Positions 60,101-64,000 of a DNA stretch of 64,000 nucleotides are shown in pieces. The notes under the pieces were generated by a model, which was not told the origin of the DNA, searched no databases, and saw only the letters and a list, made by a program, of their open reading frames with translations. The position numbers and the translations under genes are program-made. Source of the DNA: Alphaproteobacteria bacterium (lineage in GTDB: Bacteria; Pseudomonadota; Alphaproteobacteria; Sphingomonadales; Sphingomonadaceae). How positions within the stretch are numbered: position 1 is the stretch's first letter; each line of letters opens with the position of its first letter. Where the stretch lies: NCBI GenBank assembly GCA_018823325.1, contig JAHJIJ010000030.1, positions 310,001 through 374,000 of the forward strand, read 5' to 3'.

Positions 60101-61972
60101 ATAGCCACCTGTGCTGACCGATCCGGTCGACGCGGCAAAGGGACGGTTGAGGGACTGGGCAGTCGCATAGCGGGCGATGGTGCCGCCGAGTGCAGGCAAT
60201 CCGGGGAAGGCATCTGCGCCGCCGTCGGAATTGCCATAGCGGACATAATTGAAATAGGTGTTCAGCAGCGCATTGTCTTCCGTGCGCCCTGCCTGCTGCA
60301 GCGCCAGACTGACGCTATCGTTGAAGTAGGCGAGCAACGTCTCGAAGTCGGCGGCGGTATAGCCGCTGGGCAGGCCATTGGCCTTGATGTGGTCAAGAAA
60401 GCCATCGACAATTGCCAGTTTCTCGGCGCCGCTAAGACCTGTCGGCAGGCCGGGAAACGCATCAATGTCGCCGCCTGTGGCGAGATAGGCCAGATAGTCG
60501 CTCAGGAAATCCGCCTGATCGCCGGCAAGCTGGGCCAGCAAGCCGGCATCGCTCAAGGCCTGCAGATAGCTGAGCACCAACTGCTGGGAGAGCTCGCCAT
60601 ATTCGCTGGGCAGGCCGCCATCCTGCAGATAGGCTACGAAGGCCGACAGGGCCGCCGCATATTGTTGGGCGAGCGCTTCGGAAAGGCCCGGTTGCAGTCC
60701 CTCGAAGCCGCTGAACGCCTCAGGCGCGCCACCCTCCCGCAAGAAGGCAAGGTAGGCCCGCAAGACGGATGCCTGCGCTTCAAAAAGGCTGTCGAGCAGA
60801 CCGGACGTTTCGAGCGCGGCCAGATAGACCTGAATTTGCGCAGTGGTCGCACCGTCATAGCCAGCGACATCTCCGCCTTGGGCAAGGTACGCCAGATAGG
60901 CGGAAATCGCCTGCCCATATTGCGCCAGCAGAGCGGGATCGATCCCTTCGCCATACTGGAAGTTGGCCGGAATTCCGCCATTTGCAAGATAATCCAGATA
61001 GGCAGTAACCAATCCCTGCTGAACACCCGCGAGCTGCTCGATCAGTCCACTGCTCTGCAGATAGGCCAGATAGGCGTTCACCGCGCCAAGATCGGCACCC
61101 TCGAAAGTGACTGGCGAGCCCCCTGCGGCAAGCAGCTGGAGGTATTGCGTCAGAACCGCATTGTAAGAAGCCTGGAACTCAGCTGCCGCGCCACCCTCTG
61201 CCAAAAAACGCAGATACGCATTGATTAGGGAAGGCGCCAGCGCAGCGGTATCACCCGCGCGCGCTGTCGCGAGCGCGGCTGCCAGTCGATCTGAATATGT
61301 AAGCAACAGTTCGACATCGCCAGACGGCAGAGAACCGAAACCGGTTTGGACGGCACGAGCATCAATGGCCCGTGCCGCCTGTTGGATGTCGCCCGCAGCC
61401 CCGATGGCGTTGAGCGCAAAACCAAGCGTCACCGGCAAGCCGTTTGCTGCCGCACCCCTGACTCCCTCCTGCCGGAGCGAGGCAACGACCGCACCCGGCG
61501 CCTGCTGCGCGGGATTGGCGAAAACGCGGGCAGGCGCGTTGTTGGCAGCCATGCGCCACGCCGAGCCGCGGGTGAAGCTTTGTTCGCTGCCATTGCCTGC
61601 CACGGTCATCGCGCCCTGCAGCACGTGTCCGCGCACGGCGCTGCCCTGAACGGTGAGGCTGGCCGCGCCCCGGATGGTCGCGGCACCATTGCCTTCGAAC
61701 CGAAGTGTGACCGGCGCGTTTCCGCTCGACCTAACGGTTACGGCGCCCTCTGAAATCGTAACCTCACCTCCCGTGATCCGGAAACGAGATTTGCCGACGA
61801 GACTTACGACCGAGCCGTCCTCCAGCCGTAGCTGCGTGACGCCGGTCTCGCGCGTCTGCCAGCTGTTTTCCGGTACGGCGCCAGCCGCACCGAACATGTA
61901 GCGGGCAGCTTCAGCCGGCTGAGCGAAGGACAGGAGGGAAGCCGTGGTAAGCAGGATTGCCTTGTTGATCAT
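57134..61972 (-). CDS. Giant exported repeat protein with FecR-like domain, candidate Slam/T11SS cargo
   Basis: A 1612-residue secreted protein. A Sec signal peptide (MINKAILLTTASLL ... QPAEAARY) has no lipobox. Residues about 45-140 form a FecR-like beta domain (LEDGSVVSLVGKSRFRITGG). Residues about 190-590 are helical repeats built on YLAYLxxGG (for example AYLDYLANGGIPANF, AYLAFLREGGAPEAF). Residues about 660-1612 hold four beta-rich repeats of about 260 residues. Each contains SGTATYxL-, a TYSFxTPGG-like strand and a Cys pair (CVSGASAC, CASGASC, CNLTGSC, CAGSGAC), and the last ends VDGGVVFGKN. This barrel-like ending recalls TbpB-type domains moved by Slam proteins. The start has GGAGAG 7 bases upstream and lies 14 bases after the Slam-like gene. 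The ligand is unknown. Confidence 0.7.
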   Translation of the reverse strand: MINKAILLTTASLLSFAQPAEAARYMFGAAGAVPENSWQTRETGVTQLRLEDGSVVSLVGKSRFRITGGEVTISEGAVTVRSSGNAPVTLRFEGNGAATIRGAASLTVQGSAVRGHVLQGAMTVAGNGSEQSFTRGSAWRMAANNAPARVFANPAQQAPGAVVASLRQEGVRGAAANGLPVTLGFALNAIGAAGDIQQAARAIDARAVQTGFGSLPSGDVELLLTYSDRLAAALATARAGDTAALAPSLINAYLRFLAEGGAAAEFQASYNAVLTQYLQLLAAGGSPVTFEGADLGAVNAYLAYLQSSGLIEQLAGVQQGLVTAYLDYLANGGIPANFQYGEGIDPALLAQYGQAISAYLAYLAQGGDVAGYDGATTAQIQVYLAALETSGLLDSLFEAQASVLRAYLAFLREGGAPEAFSGFEGLQPGLSEALAQQYAAALSAFVAYLQDGGLPSEYGELSQQLVLSYLQALSDAGLLAQLAGDQADFLSDYLAYLATGGDIDAFPGLPTGLSGAEKLAIVDGFLDHIKANGLPSGYTAADFETLLAYFNDSVSLALQQAGRTEDNALLNTYFNYVRYGNSDGGADAFPGLPALGGTIARYATAQSLNRPFAASTGSVSTGGYNDTIVLDANGAPVYISGDVLVGNPTVAQREEGAQTVSTRIYGDRFTQSGQNFALGADQGLHFTTAAPLTNVPTDATINYVLDSATSPTFNDGSSAPGTFTADLTVKFTGTRAQLAAEGSIVMPGDATYSFATPGGIAGVDSLAGSYAISSDWYPIQQSAALTGTGKACVSGASACELYLGATPGGNGASALVLAYGSRNGGEGSIGFTGSAGFVSDPGDSGSESELYGSNVVAYQSAIYSLAGNRFIDATSYTGAAALADDGAIGSITRNGNAVFDRGSLALVQRSGDEGILLSRYEAGTYSSYSSPTVVDGGYLDLVAVADTASLLPVSGTATYTLKDSFSPQTTTGLTDTSFDMSLAVSFGYTPRVAVEGTLGLDTNYTFTTPGGLAAVETDGAALSGTSYVVFAPITSGTGDFCASGASCNVRLIGVFSDGFTESGGYFRTLGSSNVATGVYRVGTENLTNLSFAGGAGVASGTLTAPFEHSEFLPMLVDGGGNNVTRSAISANPLFDGVFDNRGIVSLTYNESNPANDGTPYVVRGSLLTADLAGDADWQVGRFTGGELQPRNAIYGTDNGFSYAVIAPLSNLPENGTISYSLKGATSPVYSNEATAPGVFSGALGLRLGSFASLGLEATVTMPDATYSFQTSGGASNPASGFVLNNSTVGQAMLVFNGNLTPTVDANGAACNLTGSCSVIVSGMVGGDGAGWATLGYSIYQTPSVAPTLTGTAVFEGGPFVPAAPPLQGTAVANQITTYASSVIGIDQRQPTTVTYESISGAPIGYSFSPPNEEPTIGSASLNEEGSVAGIIGWARWASGTTGGTYYALGGVDLPANGGWHIVSGEPATNLPASGTATYALVGSTNPTIRDGSLAPGSVTGSAAVAFGATPRVGVDLNVSIGGSTYGISTAGGAASPATGMEVGTSGNDNMVFRDYNLTASGGGSVCAGSGACTAVFTGFLAGDGASHIGLSYTFGNTGFDGQVDGGVVFGKN

Positions 61973-61986
61973 CTGTTTCTCTCCAA

Positions 61987-63300
61987 TCAGAATTCGTGCC
62001 GGACGCCGACGCTCACGGTCGCGCGCTCATAGCTGTAGAGCGCGAAATTGCTCCAGTTGCGGGTGTAGCTAACCCGCGGCCGGGCATAGAGATTCTCGGC
62101 GATTTTGAACTTCAGACCGGCAGAAAGGTCGATCTGCTCATCATGCCGCTTGCCGAGAAACAGAGGGTCGGCCTTGTCGTGCCGCCGCAACTGTCCACCC
62201 AGGCCAGCGACGATCGACACGTTGGTATAGATCGGCTGCTCGATACCGAAGTTGACACGCAGATAATCGAAGGAGAGATGATCGCCGGCGTTGCGACGTG
62301 TTTCCTCATGTCCCCCGGACAGTGAGACGATCATGGTCCGCGCGGCATAGGAAATGCCTACGCCATAGCGGTTTGCATCCCGAAGCGGATCGTTATCGAA
62401 ATTGAGGCGGAAGAACTCGGCGGAAACGCTCAGCGCCTCACCGCTTTTCAAGCGCTTGGTGTACTGGCCGATGGCACCATAGCTTTGCCGGAAACTGTCG
62501 TGGCCCAGCCAGAACTGCTGCCCCTGAACCGAAAAGGAAATGACGTCCCGATTGGCCAGCGTATGACCGATGCCGCCGGTTCCGGTGATCGCCGCCTGAT
62601 CGAACGGACGGCTCTCGACATTGTCGCGCCAGTTGCCGAGCAGAGATGCGAACAGGCGCGTCTGGCGGGAAATGGCTGTGACGCCGGATACACCAGCCTG
62701 GATTTCATAGAACGGCTTGTCCTGCTCGCGCGCAGCGGCGCCCAGCGCCCCCGGGCCGAAAGCGGCGAATAGCGGGATGACAATGGTCTCGGCATCGGTC
62801 GCACCATTGATGTTGCTGTCATAGCCACCGGACACATCCACAAAGCCGCTGACCGAGCTGCCCCCGCCCGAAATCTGCCGATCATAGTCGCGCACGATCC
62901 GGTCAAAGCGCTGCCGCACTGGATCGGGCAGGCTGGGATCGTTGACCACCGTGTCAAACTGCTCGCGGGCCGTGTCGATGTCTCCCGCCATGGCGTAGGC
63001 GCGGGCTAACTCAGCACGGGCCTGCGCATGGTCCGGATTGGTGGCCAACACTCGCTGGAATGCCAGAATGGCATCCGCGACCTGGCCGGAGTCAGCGGCC
63101 GCAAGACCGAGAATGTAGTTATAGTCCGGATCTGCGCTGCGTTGCTCGAGCGCGGGCGCCAGAAGTCGATACGCCGCATCGGCCTGCTGAGCTGCGTGCA
63201 GGTCCAAAGCCTGCTTCACCAAAGTGTCGACTTCCGCCTGCGCGGGGCTTGTCGTGGCCAGAACAGGTCCAGCGGACATCAGCAATAACTTCTTGAACAA
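61987..63300 (-). CDS. Slam-like outer-membrane protein (TPR plus DUF560 beta-barrel), type XI secretion
   Basis: About 437 residues. A signal peptide (FKKLLLMSAGPVLATTSPAQA) is followed by TPR helices (ALDLHAAQQADAAYRLLAPAL, ILAFQRVLATNPDHAQARAEL) to about residue 130. A C-terminal outer-membrane barrel begins SGFVDVSGGYDSNINGATD and ends VSVGVRHEF with a terminal Phe. This architecture matches surface lipoprotein assembly modifiers (Slam), which move barrel-containing proteins across the outer membrane. Here the neighbour 14 bases downstream encodes the presumed cargo. TTG 63300 with GGAAGGA upstream gives the best signal peptide; GTG 63336 gives a 12-residue extension. Confidence 0.8.
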   Translation of the reverse strand: MFKKLLLMSAGPVLATTSPAQAEVDTLVKQALDLHAAQQADAAYRLLAPALEQRSADPDYNYILGLAAADSGQVADAILAFQRVLATNPDHAQARAELARAYAMAGDIDTAREQFDTVVNDPSLPDPVRQRFDRIVRDYDRQISGGGSSVSGFVDVSGGYDSNINGATDAETIVIPLFAAFGPGALGAAAREQDKPFYEIQAGVSGVTAISRQTRLFASLLGNWRDNVESRPFDQAAITGTGGIGHTLANRDVISFSVQGQQFWLGHDSFRQSYGAIGQYTKRLKSGEALSVSAEFFRLNFDNDPLRDANRYGVGISYAARTMIVSLSGGHEETRRNAGDHLSFDYLRVNFGIEQPIYTNVSIVAGLGGQLRRHDKADPLFLGKRHDEQIDLSAGLKFKIAENLYARPRVSYTRNWSNFALYSYERATVSVGVRHEF

Positions 63301-64000
63301 GCGACAACATCCTTCCGTAGCGAGGCTCCCGGCCACCAGCGTTGGGCGAGGTAGGAAGATGATGCCTGCCTGGCCATCCCGCGTTCAGGGGATGGCAAAA
63401 AGGGGAATTGTGCCGGATTGAAACGCATGCCTCCGGCGCATCCATTGTTTTGGAGCTCTGGACGCTATCGCGCTGGAATCCCGGGCTTTGATTGCTGCCA
63501 AGGCGGACTGCGAGACCAGCCCCTTTTTCTGCCGTCTGTGCCCCTTAGAGGATGGTGCGCGGTGATAGGCATATTGATCATCATCTCCGCCAATCAAGCA
63601 GAAACAGCCCCTCTTACGTCGGCGCGGGGCTGCTCCCGCTAACATAGCCGTCGTTCTTTTACTTTGTTGTGCTCCCCGAAAGCCGTCGTTGGTTCAGCCG
63701 GATCGATCGACCGGTTTCAGGAGCGGCAACGTTCGATGTTAATGGCCAAAAAGTTGTGGAAGGCGAAGTTCAACTTGCCAGCCCCATGAGCGACCGGGGG
63801 TTCGTTCGTGGGGCCAACGTAATCAATCGATGATGAGGTCGGCGCCATCGGCTCGCATTTTGGCAAGGTCGAGGCGCCGCTGTTCGACAACCTCTTCTGA
63901 ATGCCCAGTCTGCTTTAGCCTCACGTGGTTGAGCTCAGCCCATCCCTCTTGATGAGCAGCTTAGGACCAACACGCAAACTTCAAGGCTGGAGAATATCCA
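63301..64000. other. Right-edge region without a confident gene
   Basis: About 700 bases upstream of the Slam-like gene, so its promoter should lie here. I recognise no complete gene. A short minus-strand frame ending at 63823 reads like real protein (HSEEVVEQRRLDLAKMRADG then ADLIID and a stop) but is closed by a stop about 44 codons upstream. It may be a gene remnant or a very small gene starting at a GTG. Confidence 0.4.

Noticed and set aside
59918..61228. 436-codon plus-strand frame over the large repeat gene, looking repetitive (QIGQIG patterns)
   Set aside because: Its repetition mirrors the helical repeats coded on the opposite strand, which has a signal peptide, ribosome site and operon partner.
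57134..61972. Classifying the giant protein as a FecR anti-sigma factor or TPR protein
   Set aside because: It has a cleavable signal peptide, no cytoplasmic sigma-binding part and no sigma gene nearby, and the helical repeats lack TPR spacing.
1..64000. Search by eye for tRNA, rRNA, CRISPR repeats, integrases and insertion-sequence ends
   Set aside because: None found; the recurring elements seen are the operator palindromes, the 2168-2262 repeat and the 27410-27456 hairpin.

Overview
The window looks like chromosome from a sphingomonad-type alphaproteobacterium. The reasons are: high GC; two large TonB-dependent receptors, one with a FecI/FecR signalling pair; a lignostilbene-dioxygenase-family enzyme beside aromatic-ring genes; frequent stop/start overlaps; and a KaiC-like ATPase next to a hybrid kinase. 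The genus is inferred from gene content only. I saw no rRNA, tRNA, CRISPR array, integrase or intact insertion sequence.

Layout. (1) 1-5661: assimilatory nitrate/nitrite reduction (nirB 3' part, nirD, nasA, cobA/cysG-type SUMT), with a long inverted repeat between nirD and nasA. (2) 5756-10788: ECF sigma factor, FecR anti-sigma, STN-domain TonB receptor and an exported metallophosphoesterase. (3) 10893-14870: a membrane protein, a GST, the tRNA hydroxylase TrhO, RsgA and two small proteins. (4) 15038-38926: a large aromatic-catabolism island. (5) 39052-42519: a nitric-oxide defence cluster (Rrf2/NsrR regulator, truncated haemoglobin, alternative oxidase, DUF1971 protein, flavohaemoglobin). 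(6) 42969-52627: glycogen/trehalose metabolism (glgC, glgX, treZ, treY, DUF2934, malQ). (7) 52734-56278: a KaiC-like ATPase and a hybrid histidine kinase. (8) 57134-63300: a Slam-like outer-membrane protein followed by a 1612-residue candidate cargo, a possible type XI secretion pair.

The aromatic island is the most interesting part. Leftward genes encode two vanillyl-alcohol-oxidase/4-cresol-dehydrogenase-type flavoproteins, a lipoprotein cytochrome c, a Tat-exported unknown protein, a GMC oxidoreductase and two transporters. Rightward genes encode an HpaB/HpaC-type two-component monooxygenase and a TetR regulator. A divergent pair follows: a carotenoid-cleavage-family dioxygenase and a TonB receptor. 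After that come an FAH-family hydrolase, a gentisate-dioxygenase-like bicupin, a 3-hydroxybenzoate-6-hydroxylase-like flavoprotein, a class III CoA-transferase, an IclR regulator, an HMG-CoA-lyase-family enzyme and an AcnA-like hydratase. The lower half can be read as one route: (methyl)gentisate to (methyl)maleylpyruvate, direct hydrolysis to pyruvate plus maleate/citraconate, hydration to citramalate, CoA transfer, and cleavage of citramalyl-CoA to pyruvate plus acetyl-CoA. No maleylpyruvate isomerase is seen.

Six copies of a 17-bp palindrome resembling GTTCTnTTnAACAGAAC lie in five promoter regions of the island. Most have a weaker second copy about 20 bp away. They mark the island as one regulon, probably under the local IclR regulator, with TetR as the alternative.
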